Made by a program: the position numbers and the translations under genes. This document shows, in pieces, positions 31,308 to 42,952 of a stretch of DNA of 64,000 nt. Source of the stretch: Deinandra increscens subsp. villosa (Eukaryota; Streptophyta; Magnoliopsida; Asterales; Asteraceae); the NCBI GenBank assembly GCA_039602395.1, contig JBCNJP010000003.1, positions 14,405,691 to 14,469,690 of the forward strand, in the 5' to 3' direction. Position 1 is the stretch's first letter. Every line of letters begins with the position of its first letter. The notes beneath the pieces are model-generated. The model saw nothing but the letters and a program-made list of their open reading frames with translations. It was not told the origin of the DNA and searched no databases.

Positions 31308-34260
31308 ATGGAGCTTCAACAACGAATAGCTTCAACAGCCAGCGCTAGCGATTCTTCAGAAGTGGGATGTGATTTGGGAGACCATTCAGTCCAGAAAACG
31401 GTAATTGTCAAGTTATTCCGTTTCATTACTTACAATTTGTTTTCATAAAATTGTTTCTTTTGTTTATTATTGATACACGTTTAACTTGGGATCCCTGAAT
31501 TTGTGTACAGTTACAGTTACAGATCGATAAAATTTCGTTTCATACAGAATTGATTAGGAAGGGGTATATATTGCAGATATCCTCTCCATTCATTTCAACC
31601 CATTCATTTTATGCTAAATTAGTTATTTACCTTCTTAAATGACTGGGGGAGCATGCTAAATTAGTTATTTTTATGCTAGGAATGTTGAGGTCAAGCATAT
31701 GCACATGTTTGTAGATTCATGTTACTGGTGAACCTCCTTTCTTCTTTATGTACACTGCTAGAAATGGTGAACTGTTTGTTTAATAATATCCACTGAAGAC
31801 ATGACGTGTTCTGCTCTTCCCTTTGGATGTCTTAAATTTGGGTATAACATATCAAATAATTAGTCAGTAGGGTCTTTATGTGATGTATTAATAACTAAGA
31901 ACTAATTTACGTTACTCTGGTCATTAATTACTAGCTAGGAAATGATCCTAGAGGACATATATAGGAATGTTTCCAACATTTTTTGTAGGTTCATGTTAGA
32001 GGGGTACAAAATAAAGAAATTTTAGTTTAAATCCCCTGTAGAAGAATAGAAGAATGTTGATGTCATGCATCTGCTACTCTGCTAGAAATAGTGAACTGTT
32101 TGTTTATATCCACTGAAGACATGATGTGTTCCACTCTTCCCTTTAGATGTCTTTAATTTGTGTATAACATATCAAATAATCAATCAATAGGGTCTTTATG
32201 TGATATATTAATAATTAAGAACTAACTAAGAGATAATGAATTAACAGGGTCTGCATGCTTTCCTATTTATGTACTTTGTTAAAAAGCATCTAACTACATT
32301 CTGTTAATTGTACAAAATTCAAGGATCGATCCAACAACACTGATGGTCAATTGGAAAAACTTGAGTTCGAACTTAAAGAGGAGAGACTTCTTAGGGATGA
32401 AAAAAATGAACAGATTAAGGCCCTCTTCTTGAAGATTCAAGAATCAGAGAAAAAACTTGATCTACTTATAGCTCATCTATCTGCAATTGGACCACCGTTA
32501 CCACACAAACTTAATGCTCCGGCATCTACAGAGGTGAATTCTTTACATCACAACTTAATTAATCATACTATTTTTCAAGTGCCTTATAATCACATAGGTG
32601 GTGTTTGTTTTTCTGCAAAAGCTCTTCCTGTCCTCTTATATCTGCGTCGCGCAGACCACGCGCAGACATTTAGGTCTGCAGACTGTTTGTTTCTCCGAAG
32701 ACGTTTCATTAAAAAATGTCTGCGCAGGCTCTTCTTGGTGCAGATATGACCCAGCCACTTCTGACATCTTATAACATCTTCTAACCTTCTTTTTAAACTA
32801 CTTTTTCATTAAAAAAAATATTTTTAAATAGTTTTTTTAAGTTTTTTCTAAAAAAACTTTTTAAAAGGTTTTTAATATTTTATACAGCTTTTAAAAAACT
32901 TATTTAACCATTTAAAAAAAACGCCTTTTAAAAAGTTATAAAAACATTTTAAACAATTATTTTTTAAAACGTTTTTTAAAAATGTTTTTTTTAAAACGTT
33001 TTTTTGTTTTTTTTTAAAAAGTTTCGTTTTTAAATACGTTTTTAAAAAGTTATTTTCAAAAAACATATTTTAAACAATTATTAGACAAAAAGTTTTTAAA
33101 CATTTATTTAATAAAAAAAATAGTTGTTTAAAAAACATTGTTTGAACAATTTTTATAAAATATTTTTGAAATTTTATTTAAAATAAATTGGTTTTAGAAA
33201 AAATTTGTTGGTTAAAATATACGGAAGAAAATAAAATGATTGAATGGTAATTATCTATAAGTTTAAAAATGATTTATTTAAAATTCTGTTTATTTTAGCA
33301 GTCTGAAGAAATTAAAAAACAAACACTCTTCTTCTTACAGACTGCAGATGTTTAGTCCACCTCTTCTGCTACAGATGTCTGCAGATATGGTCCGCAGACT
33401 GCAGACAATTTACCTCTTAAAAAACAAACAGCACCATACACTCTTGTTCATGAAGAACACAATCCGGATGAACTCTTGTTCCTGAAGAACACAAATAGAT
33501 GCAATTTCCTGGTACATAAGAATATATACTTCATGTAAGAACAAAGATATGAGTTAAATGGGGCCCTGCTATTATTCATTGAAAATGTATGTTAATATGA
33601 AAAAATAGAGTATATACATAATCTGTATGAATAAAACTGGAACAACTTATGTTAGATTAAAAAAAACAGAATAAATACTTTCATGATAGGTCTGCGTCAT
33701 TATTCTGGTCTAACTTTTTACCATTTCAAAAACATTGTTCTAGGAAAATTCTAAGGAGATTTTTGTTGGATCTAGCTACAGCACTAATCATGCTGACATA
33801 CACACAACGGTTAGTATTTGTCAAACTCATTATAGGTTTGATTGCTCATTTACTAGTAATTAATTGAACTGTAGGGCGCGAAATCGGTGGTCGATCAACC
33901 TCGTCTGAAGCGGTTGAAAAGAAAAAGGTAAATATTTGCCAGTCAAGTTTCATTCCGTTCTATATTTTCACAGTAATCTGTTTGGTAATGTCATGTAGTC
34001 CCATTTTAAATGTTATTTGGTACCTCAAACACTTGGGCCAGCTAGGGATTGTTGGAACAAATGGTGAGATGTGTAGCAAACAAAGTTCAACTGACTTTGA
34101 AGTTGATCTGGAACTTAATTAATGTGATCTTCATCCGGATGTTTTAAGTTCATCTGGATATCTAATGTTCATCTGGAAATCAATTGAACTGTAGGACCTG
34201 ATGACCCATACTACTTGCAATAAAATGGCACTCCTCAGTCCATATCTATCATGGTGGTAA
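31308..34260 (+). pseudogene. Decayed multi-exon coiled-coil gene inside CACTA, split by a MITE
   Basis: An ATG at 31308 starts a 31-codon exon (31308-31400, MELQQRIASTASASDSSEVG) followed by a GTAATT donor. A second exon (32324-32533) after TTCAAG continues in phase 0 and is a strong coiled coil (QLEKLEFELKEERLLRDEKN and EQIKALFLKIQESEKKLDLL). Later exon-like pieces lie at 33875-33927 (REIGGRSTSSEAVEKKK in one frame) and 34195-34260, ending in TAA. A MITE occupies 32597-33435 between them. A short coiled-coil protein near the 3' end would fit a tail of a CACTA-encoded protein. No named domain is recognised, and the exon order is tentative. Confidence 0.4.
32597..33435. mobile_element. MITE with GTGTTTGTTTTT ends (839 bp) nested in CACTA
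   Basis: The left end GGTGGTGTTTGTTTTT and the inverted right end GGTGCTGTTTGTTTTT differ at one base. ATA flanks both sides (32594-32596, 33436-33438), a possible 3-bp duplication. Just inside, CTGCAGAC/GTCTGCAG words are repeated in inverted orientation. The core (32800-33120) is an extreme run of poly-A/poly-T blocks with AAAACGTTTT motifs. No coding. Confidence 0.75.
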
Positions 34261-34604
34261 GTATTTCAAAATTGCTATATATATTATGATCAATTTCCAT
34301 AACCTAATTATCAATTATATGTTATGGTATAGGAAGGAATACAATAAAAAATGGTCCTAATTAAGCTCAAATCTGGACAGTTGAAAATGAAGACCACTTA
34401 CGCGGTAGTGTTGTTGACTTGTAATTGAATTAGATTGAGAATAATGCTTGTATGCAGTGTAATTTTCTTTAATTTTTTATTTGTATTTCATTTGTATTGA
34501 CTTGCAATTGAATTTTATTTTATTTGTAATTAAATATATGTGTTAAATTTTATTTGATTTGTAATTAAATTTTATTTGATTTGTAATTAAATATAGGGTT
34601 CATT

Positions 34605-35507
34605 GAGATAAAATGTATGATTTCAACTACCCTTTGGCCACTTTCTTTTTCCAAATATATGTGGCTAAAACACAAATATACGTGACCATATAATACCAAA
34701 GGCCACGCTTTTTATATCTTAACGTGGCCGGTGCCACCATTTGGCCACGCGTATTGAGACAAAATGTATGATTTCAACTACCCTTTGGCCACTTTCTTTT
34801 TCCAAATATATGTGGCTAAAACACAAATATACGTGACCATATAATACCAAAGGTCACGCTTTTTATATCTTAACGTGGCCGTTGCCACCATTTGGCCACG
34901 CGTATTGAGACAAAATGTATGATTTCAACTACCCTTTAGCCACTTTTTTTTTCCAAATATATGTGGCTAAAACACAAATATACGTGACCATATAATACCA
35001 AAGGCCACCCTTATTATATTTTAATGTGGCCGTTGCCACCCTTTGGCCACGCGTATTGGGACAAAATTTATGATTTCAGCAACCCATTTGGCCACGTTAT
35101 TTCATATCATATGTGGCTAAAACATAAATATACGTGACCATATAATACCAAAGGCCACGCTATTCATATTTTGACGTGGCGGTTGCCAACCTTTGGCCAC
35201 GCGTATTTGGACAAAAATTATAATTTCAGCAACCCATTTGGCCACGTTTTTTTATTACATATGTGGCTAAAACACAAATATACGTGACCATATAATACCA
35301 AAGGCCACGCCATTCATATTTTAACGTGGCCGTTGCCACACTTTGGCCACTCGTACTGTGACAAAATGTATGATTTCAGCAACCCTTTGGCCACGTATTT
35401 TTATAATGTATGTGGCTAAAACACGAATATACGTGACCATAAAATACCAAAGGCCACGTTAACCAAACACATGTGGCCGTTGGAACCCTTTCGCCACGCT
35501 TTTCTGA
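34605..35507. repeat. CACTA 3' subterminal tandem array, six units of 150-151 bp
   Basis: Units begin near 34605, 34756, 34907, 35058, 35208 and 35358 with GAGACAAAATGTATGATTTC or close variants. Each contains TTTGGCCAC, ATGTGGCTAAAACA, ATATACGTGACCATATAATA and AACGTGGCCGTTGCCAC. The two leftmost units are nearly identical. Shared TGGCCACG words suggest binding sites for the transposition protein. Confidence 0.9.
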
Positions 35508-36560
35508 AGAATTGTTTGATTACAACAACAAATATTGGTACCCTTTAGCCACGCTTATAGGTGGCTTCAGCCACTGATATTGTAACGTGGCCGTAGGGTA
35601 CATATGGTCACGGCACCTATGGTGTCGTTTGGAATGGAAAAAAAAAACGTGACAAAACACCTTTTGTCACGGTTTTTTTCCGTGGCCAAAGGTGAATTTT
35701 GACGTAGTGTATTGAGGAAACATTTGGAAATTTAAGGAGAATCAACATGAAGTTAAATCCTAAGAAGTGCTCGTTTGCTATGGAGGAAGGGAAATTCTTG
35801 GGAGTTTTGATAAATAATAATGGAATACAGGCACATCCGGAAAAAGTAAAAGCAGTGTTGGAAATGTCTCCACCAAAAACTCTTAAAGATATTCAGACTT
35901 TAAATGGTCGATTGGTTGCATTACACAGGTTTCTTTCGAAAGCAGCAGAACGAACAGTTCCGTTTATAAAAGTACTAAAGGAGAGTTTGAAAGGAAACAA
36001 TTTCGAATGGACACTTGAGGCTAATAAGGCCTTTGAAGATTTAAAAATGGATCTCATTACACTTCCTACTTCAACTGCTCCAAAATTGGGGGAAAAACTG
36101 GTGATGTACTTGGCGGTAACTGAGAATGCCGTTAGTGCTGTCTTGATGGTAGAAAGGGAGGAAAAACAAATCCCAATTTATTATGTTAGTAAGATGTTAA
36201 AGGATTACGAGACAAGATATCCGATAGTGGAAAAGGTAGTTCTGGCATTGGTACAAGCAACTCGTCGCTTGAGAAGATATTTTCAGGCTCATACTATTGT
36301 CATTTATACTTCTTTTCCTATCCAAAACATCTTGAGAAAGCCTGAGATGTCGGGGAGATTGGTGAGATGGGCTATTGAATTGGGACCCTTCGATATTGAA
36401 TTCAAACAACGCACTTCAATTAAAGGCCAAGTGATAGCTGACTTCTTAGCCGAAGTACCAGAGGGAGCAAATGTAAATTGTGTTTCTGTCCCTGAGCCCA
36501 CTGAAAGGATATGGATCTTGCATACGGATGGATCATCCAACTCCGATGGGTCGGGAGCAG

Positions 36561-36641
36561 GTAAAACTTCATCATAAGAATTTCTTACTTATAAAATTGG
36601 CATACGCTTATGTTATATTAATCAATTCTTCTACCTTCCAG
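36561..36641 (+). other. Putative intron 1 in archaeal-type RNase H
   Basis: GTAAAACTTC...CTACCTTCCAG, 81 bases, phase 1. Removal joins GSGAG to LILKSPEG and restores a continuous RNase H fold. Retention gives a stop at 36575-36577. Confidence 0.8.
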
Positions 36642-36743
36642 GATTAATCTTGAAAAGTCCTGAGGGGGATGAATTGACATATGCGATAAGATTTGGCTTT
36701 GCAACTTCGAATAATGAAGCAGAGTATGAAGCGTTGCTAGCAG

Positions 36744-36970
36744 GTCAGGACAAAAAATTTGTTAAAAATATAAGCGTTCTGTTTAAAGAAAAAAAAAGGG
36801 GGGGGGGGGGGTGGAAGAGTATGAGTATATAAAATACTCATGCGTCTTTTAAGCAAATGCATCTGGAGAAGTATTTTCAGATGTGTATACGCTTATGTTT
36901 AAGTATACATTTGCATGTGCAGTTGTTTTTAGAAACGACATTTACAGCTGTTAATTGATAATTTCGGCAG
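36744..36970 (+). other. Putative intron 2 in archaeal-type RNase H
   Basis: GTCAGGACAA...AATTTCGGCAG, 227 bases, phase 1. Removal joins EYEALLAG to LRLAKKMK as in relatives of this domain. It contains a poly-G run (about 36798-36811). Confidence 0.78.
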
Positions 36971-38526
36971 GATTAAGGTTGGCCAAAAAGATGAAAGCTA
37001 AGCAGTTGATGGCGTACGTGGATTCGCTGTTAGTGGCAAGTCAAATTGCTGGAACATATGAAGCAAAAGGAAAATATATGGCGTTATACTTGGAGCAAGT
37101 GCAAGAGCTCATAAAGAGTTTTGACAAATGCGAAGTGTTACACATATCTAGAAGTCAAAATAGGAAGGCGGATGCTCTAAGTAAATTAGCATCTGTGGCA
37201 TTTGAACATCTTGCAAAGGAAATTAGAGTGGAATTGTTGGAAGCTCCTACTGTTAATCTAAAGCTAACAGCGGATGTACAAATATATGAAGGTAGTTGGA
37301 TGTGGCCAATAATAAAATACTTGACAAAAGGGGAACTTCCAGATGACAAAGAACAAGCCAGGCAAGTAAGGGTAAATTCACTTCAATATCAAATGCAAGA
37401 TGATATTTTGTATCGAAGAAGTTTTTTAGGACCCCTATTGAGATGTTTGTTGCCAAGTGAAGCAGAGTGGGTTGTTAGAGAGGTGCATGAGGGAATTTGT
37501 GGTATTCATGCAGGAGCTAAAATGGTGGTGGCAAAAATTATGAGTCTTGGCTATTATTGGCCAGGTATGTATAGGAGTACCTTTGAAGAGCTTCAAAAAT
37601 GCCAAGCATGTCAAATACATGCTCCAATTAGTATGCGAGCCAAAAATGAGCTTATCCCTGTGACATCTGCTTGGCCATTTCAGAAGTGGGGTATGGATAT
37701 AGTAGGGCCATTTCCTGTCGCAAGTGGGGGAGTAAAGTTTCTCATAGTTGCTATTGACTATTTTACAAAATGGGTTGAAGCAAAACCTTTGGCTAGCATT
37801 TCTGGAAAACAGGTGAAAAGATTTGTGTGGGAGCACATTGTTTGTAGGTTTGGTTTACCCTTGTACATCATAACTGATAACGTACAACAGTTTGCTGGAA
37901 ATCCATTTGCGAAGTGGTGTGAAGAGCTTCATATAAATCAGATCTTTACGTCAGTTGCACATCCGCAGGCCAATGGTCAAGTGGAAAGGGCAAATAGAAG
38001 TCTTGTTGAGGGTATGAAGATGAGATTGACAAAGTATGGAGGAAGCTGGGTTGATGAATTACCACATGTGCTGTGGGCACATCGAACCATGCCTAAAACA
38101 AGTAACGGTGAGACGCCATTTAGTCTTGTGTATGGAACTGAAGCAGTTATTCCTGCTGAAATAGGGATGCCCAGTTATCGTTTGCAAATGCAAGTGACAG
38201 ATAACGAAGAAGCACTGAGAACCAATTTGGATTTCTTGGAAGAGCGAAGAGAGATCACAGCTATACGTGAAAGTAGGTATAAAAAAGAAATGGCTAAATA
38301 TTATAACGCAAAGGCAAAAGTGCACCAGTATAAAGAAGGAGAATATGTTTTGCGAAACAATGAAGTTAGCCGTGCTCTTCCATTGGGGAAAATGTCCCCC
38401 AAGTGGGAAGGTCCGTATATCATTAAGAAAGCTATAGGAAACGGGTCATATATACTTGAACAAATTGATGGGACTGAACTTGCAAGAGCTTGGAATGGAA
38501 TTCACCTCCGGAAGTGCTATATGTAG

Positions 38527-39744
38527 ATAGATGCTGGAGTATTGTTAGAATTGTGGAATTGCTTGTATTTCGAATATGGAACATGGTTTTCTTAAATAAT
38601 AACATTTCAATTGCGAAGTTGTGAGTGCGCTTAACACCATTCATACATCTCATATGCACATGAACATATGTAGGTACGCTTTTTAATAAACACATGATCC
38701 ATTAAGTCACTTATCAATAAGAGGAGCAAGTTATGTAGAACTCTTTGATGGTAGAGTTGAGTTATTATCTCTTGTGAAAGGAATAATAACCCAAGATGAA
38801 GTTACGATTTCATCTTGTCCTTAACTGTCTCAATAAGAAAAGAGTGCATGTTAAGAAGAGGTGATCAGGCCGGACACCTTGTTAACATAACTTTTGTTAA
38901 CAAAAGCCTAAGGGGTGAAGGCCAACTCATTCAGGAATTACATCTATAATCTTTCCTATTGAGCACCCCGAGGGTCGCAAGTGCCATTTTATGATTTAAT
39001 TTGTAAAATTGGACTTGTGGGTTAACCATCCAAGCGATCGGGTAATCATTTCTTACCAAAGAATGTAAGAAGGGAATACCATAAAGAGGTGATCTATAAC
39101 TATACGTGAAAATATGTAATGAGTAAGGTGATTCAATATTTATGGTGTTAGTACTTCTATGAGGTGGACGCATTTCATGGGAGGGAAACGCATATGTTGG
39201 ATTTATCCTATGATTTATAAAAATTTCACCAAAAGTTTGGGTCATGATATTTATGAAGAAGGATTCATAATATCCTTAAAATTCTGATATTTATATAAAA
39301 TTAGACAACGTACATTAAAGAAAGGCTGTACAATAACACAAAATAATAAAACCATCATAAGACCTATAACAAAGAATGGTTAAATCCCATTTGCAAAAGT
39401 AAGTGTATAACTTACACTTCTACCGCAAGTGTACTATTCATTAGGCAAGCTACAAAGCAATTTTATAAAAATGGATCATGAAGTCTAGGCGTTAATTGTC
39501 AAAGATACCATAATGTTCCTAAAACAAGCATAATAGCATTTCCGATTTTAAAAAGTGGCAAGTCCATTAGCCATATTGTTCAAAGGTTAGAAGTGCAAAC
39601 ACATGCACAACTAACATACAAAAGTAATCAAATATATCATACCATACAAACATTAGAAAAGTAAATTGTATGAGATGCCACTGCATAGGTGGACTTTGGA
39701 GAATAACTGTTTTCACAAAAGACAAAGTTGATTATAAACCAACT
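38527..39744. other. Gypsy noncoding spacer between pol and antisense gene
   Basis: About 1.2 kb, AT-rich, with no supported frame. It holds the 3' ends of the two convergent genes, so both transcripts may overlap or terminate here. No terminator sequence is identifiable. Confidence 0.5.
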
Positions 39745-42304
39745 TTAATTACCTGAGGAGGAGGTAGGCTTGGAACTGTTGGCGGGTTTCAGCATTTCTT
39801 TCATCTTCTCCACGTCAGACACATCCAACTGAGACACTTGCTCTATGATATTGAAAGTCATGGATTGAAGAGATTTCAGGCAGTCAAGCACTTTATCACG
39901 TGCACTAGCATCATATTCCTTGAAAGAATTGATGTCCATCTCATTCTTCAATGCATGTGCAAGTCCGCATTTGATGCCTTCATTGAAACCCACAGCATTC
40001 ACAGCTTGGTTAAGACTTAAAGCCATAGGGATTACTTCTGAGTGAACTCTTTTTGCAAGTAAACCAAGACCTTCAGCAATGAGCCACTTGCTCTTGTCCT
40101 TTAAAGTTTTGTTCTCAGACTGTAGAACCTCCCTCTCTGCAGTCATGGCTTTCATAGTCTCTTCTAACCTTTCTACCTCTATAGATAAGGAAATTTAATA
40201 CAAATTAATGTTACTTAAACATTTATATAAGAGGAATTAGAAATAATAAAGGATATGAATACATTACCTTTCTTAACATCATTCACTGATTCTTCAAGCT
40301 TGTTTCTTTCTTCCAGAAATTGATTTTTCAAGACAAGTTCATTGTCTTGAGCTTGTTTCAAGTTTCTTTTTGCTTCTTGTTCAAGGGCAATCAATTTTCG
40401 GTTATGCATCTTCAAACTCTCCACCTCACCCAGTAAAGTATTGGTCTTCATTTGCACATCAATGGAGCTGGAATTTAGTTTAGAGAGCATGTGCCTCTTC
40501 TGAGATTCTGCAAGTTCCTCTACTTTAGCTTCAGCAATCACCCATCTTTCATACAAATCTGCCACTAAATTTTGTTGTTTCGCATGTGATGTCATGAATT
40601 CATTGGAGAATACCTCATGAGGGACTTGATGAACGCTAGACACATCTGTTGGTGTGCTACTTAGCAGAGAAAGTTTCTTGGCAACTGATGGATCTTTGCA
40701 TGACTGACTTGATAGCACATCCCACTTGGGAATAAAAGGCTCAGTAGCAGATGCATGTGAAAATTCCTTGGCTGAGCTTGTCCTCATGCTGACTAGTTCA
40801 ATGTCTGCTTTAAGCCAATTGGAAGTGGGGACACCAAGTAAGGGGAAGGATTGAGAAAGAGAAGATGAGCTGGAAGTTTTAGCAACAACAAAGGAAGATG
40901 GTTGAATGTTCTGCAAAAGAGGGGTATTAATTAAAGTTTGGTCGGTTACATCGGGAGAATTTAGCAAAAAATCGGAAATATTAAATTCCTTATCATAAGG
41001 AGGGGTTACCGGTGTTTGAGCGGTATTTGCCATAACATCATCATCAATCACTTCCAACCTTCCGGAAGTGCTCTTTGAAGGAGATTGAGTAATCAATCGG
41101 GGAGACTTTCTCTTATGAACATCCTTCCCAGTGTGAGGTTTGGGAGGACGCTTCAACATTTTCCCTTTAGCAACATGAGACATGGTGGTGGTAGCAGTGA
41201 CATCATTTGCGGTATCTCTTCCTTTTTCACTCATATCATTCATTAGGAGAACTTTCAGTTGCGAAGAGGTCGCAGAAGGGGCTTCTTCAGTCTTTGACCC
41301 AACAATTCGGTCATACATGTCTTCAATAGACAAAGTTTCTTGATTACCCTCATTCACACTTGTGCCATCGACATCCATGGTCTCTGCTTCAGGACGAATC
41401 TCATAAAAAGAAGATGAAGTTTGATCGAGAAATGGTACTGTAGTTTCATCAATCTTTTCTGCAGACAATTCCAAGCCGGAAAAACTCTTCAAACCCAGAG
41501 CATTATACAGTTCCATTTCTGAAAATAAAGAAAATAATTATGTCAGTATACACAAGTTATCGTTAAAAGTTTGCAAGTGTAAAACTTACCCCTTTGGTGA
41601 TACTGTAAAATTGGCCACAATTCCGGCTTAAACCAAGCCTTGCTAATCCTAGAAACAAGCAATATGCACTCTGGAAGTTCACGAATGGGGCTAGCCACAC
41701 TAACCAACCGATCAAAGTTCACTTTCGGGTACTCACTTTCTTCTGGAATAACATCATGTACAATGTCATCAATTTCTCTCCATCTCATAGTAGGAGGGAT
41801 ACATCGATCATCCACATAGAAAAACTGGTTTTTCCAAGACCTAGGGTTTGGGGGAAGAGTGGTGCTAAGCCTAGATACCCCACGGCGGCGTTCAAAAGTA
41901 TACCAATCGCCGGCCATAGTTATCCGATAAAAAGCCCTAAATAGTACAATGCTTGGAGATACACCTACAGCCCTACTGGAGACTTCGAAATGACTTAATC
42001 GGGAAAGTCCTTGGGGGTGCATCTGAGAGATATGCACTCCAAAGTACGATAGGGCTCGAATCAAGAACTTGATAAAAGGAAGCCTATAATTCCCAAATCG
42101 AAACATATCGGCATATATACCAATTTTGCCATCTTGAAGAGAAAAAATCGACACATTGGGTTCTGGCAAAACAGGGTGAAGAGATAACGGAATGTGGTAT
42201 TTCTCAATCAAAGCATCTAAATCACTTGGACTTAAAGTAGAAAAATATGAATGCATGTTATGTTTCGATGATTCTTCATCCATTTTTACAACAGGGGAAG
42301 CCAT
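39745..42304 (-). CDS. Antisense three-exon gene of the gypsy element, putative gypsy-type transposon domain protein
   Basis: Exons 42304-41590, 41518-40268 and 40178-39745, joined by GTAAGT...TTTTCAG and GTAATG...CTATAG junctions. The lengths (715, 1251, 434) sum to exactly 800 codons with no internal stop, giving 799 residues. Exon 1 contains a domain resembling PF04195 (putative gypsy type transposon): LEKYHIPLSLHP-like text, GIYADMFRFGNYRLPFIKFL and FRAFYRI. The middle is Ser/Thr-rich and probably disordered, with a basic patch (GKMLKRPPKPHTGKDVHKRK). The last 250 residues include long coiled coils. Additional antisense frames are known in Tat-related elements such as Grande. The function is unknown. 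An AT-rich TTTATATCC lies about 130 bases upstream of the ATG. Intact splicing and frame imply selection until recently. Confidence 0.78.
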
Positions 42305-42952
42305 TGTTGAAAGAAATTAAAGAGAGCTATGGAAACTAACCTTCGGAAAGTAAATTGAAGAAGACGATTGAAAGGAATGCCGGAAGAAGATTTAAAAGAA
42401 GGTAGAAGAATTTGGGGAATTTATGAAGGGAAAGGATATAAACCTCTTTTAAAACGGTTTAGATCCACTATTTAAAATTCAAAAAAGAATAATTGTCTCG
42501 TCAACAAACCTCGTGTTGACACGTGTTCTAAAAAACTGACAAGGAGTACCATCACGCTTAATGGTTTCCTGACAAATGCTTACGCATGCCATTTGCATTT
42601 GCTATAACCAACAGTCGGTTACTATAACATTTGCGAATGCAAATTTTAGTCAAAGAGTCGTGTTTCCGATTCTATAAGTAACTAAAGTCCTTATGTTATA
42701 AACTTATAACATAAAGGACTAGGGGGGCTGGAGGACCCTTGCGATAAAATTTTTACAAAATTTTGCTCAAAGTAAAAGGTCATGGTTATACTCTTTTTTA
42801 TCCTAGGCTTTGGTTTTTCCTAAAGGGTTTTCCAAGCAAGGTTTTTTAATGAGATAACCTCCTTTTTAAAGCAAACGAAATGTATAAAGCCTAGATTTAA
42901 CTAGCACATAGTCCATTATCATTGCATAAATAATTAATAGACTAGGGGGACT
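42305..42952. other. Antisense gene 5' region and gypsy polypurine tract
   Basis: Promoter region of the antisense gene, then a purine tract ACTAGGGGGACT (42941-42952) directly before the 3' LTR. No other gene is seen. Another ACTAGGGGGGC string lies at 42719-42729. Confidence 0.5.

Larger units (their letters stand above)
20405..35709 (+). mobile_element. CACTA element (15.3 kb), non-autonomous, carrying foreign gene sequence
   Basis: Perfect 13-bp terminal inverted repeats CACTACGTCAAAA / TTTTGACGTAGTG, with the 3-bp duplication TAT (20402-20404, 35710-35712). Subterminal regions (20405-21180, 34605-35709) are packed with TGGCCACG-type motifs in both orientations, as expected for binding sites of a CACTA TnpA-like protein. 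No Transposase_21-type (TnpD) enzyme was recognised. The interior holds a cold-shock-domain fragment, a two-exon PB1-like gene, a long minus-strand gene, a strand-switching short-repeat array, and a decayed coiled-coil gene split by a MITE. Confidence 0.95.
35710..38526 (+). pseudogene. Gypsy RT C-terminus, RNase H, archaeal-type RNase H and integrase (with two introns)
   Basis: The frame resumes at 35710 with RT connection sequence (KLNPKKCSFAMEEGKFLGVL) and the usual RNase H (PIYYVSKML, ETRYPIVEK, RRLRRYFQAH). The second RNase H begins WILHTDGSSNSDGSGAG (D at about 36524). It is split by intron 36561-36641, then an exon with NNEAEYEALLAG, then intron 36744-36970, then LRLAKKMKAKQLMAYVDSLL and RKADALSKLA. 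Integrase follows: an HHCC zinc domain (37480-37615), then D at about 37695, D at about 37876 and E at about 37984. The core motif usually seen as TDNG reads TDNV. The C-terminus ends GIHLRKCYM at 38526. It is unbroken apart from the CACTA insertion upstream. Confidence 0.93.

Noticed and set aside
32872..33066. Lys/Phe/Leu-rich minus frame of 64 codons
   Set aside because: Translation of A/T blocks in the MITE core.
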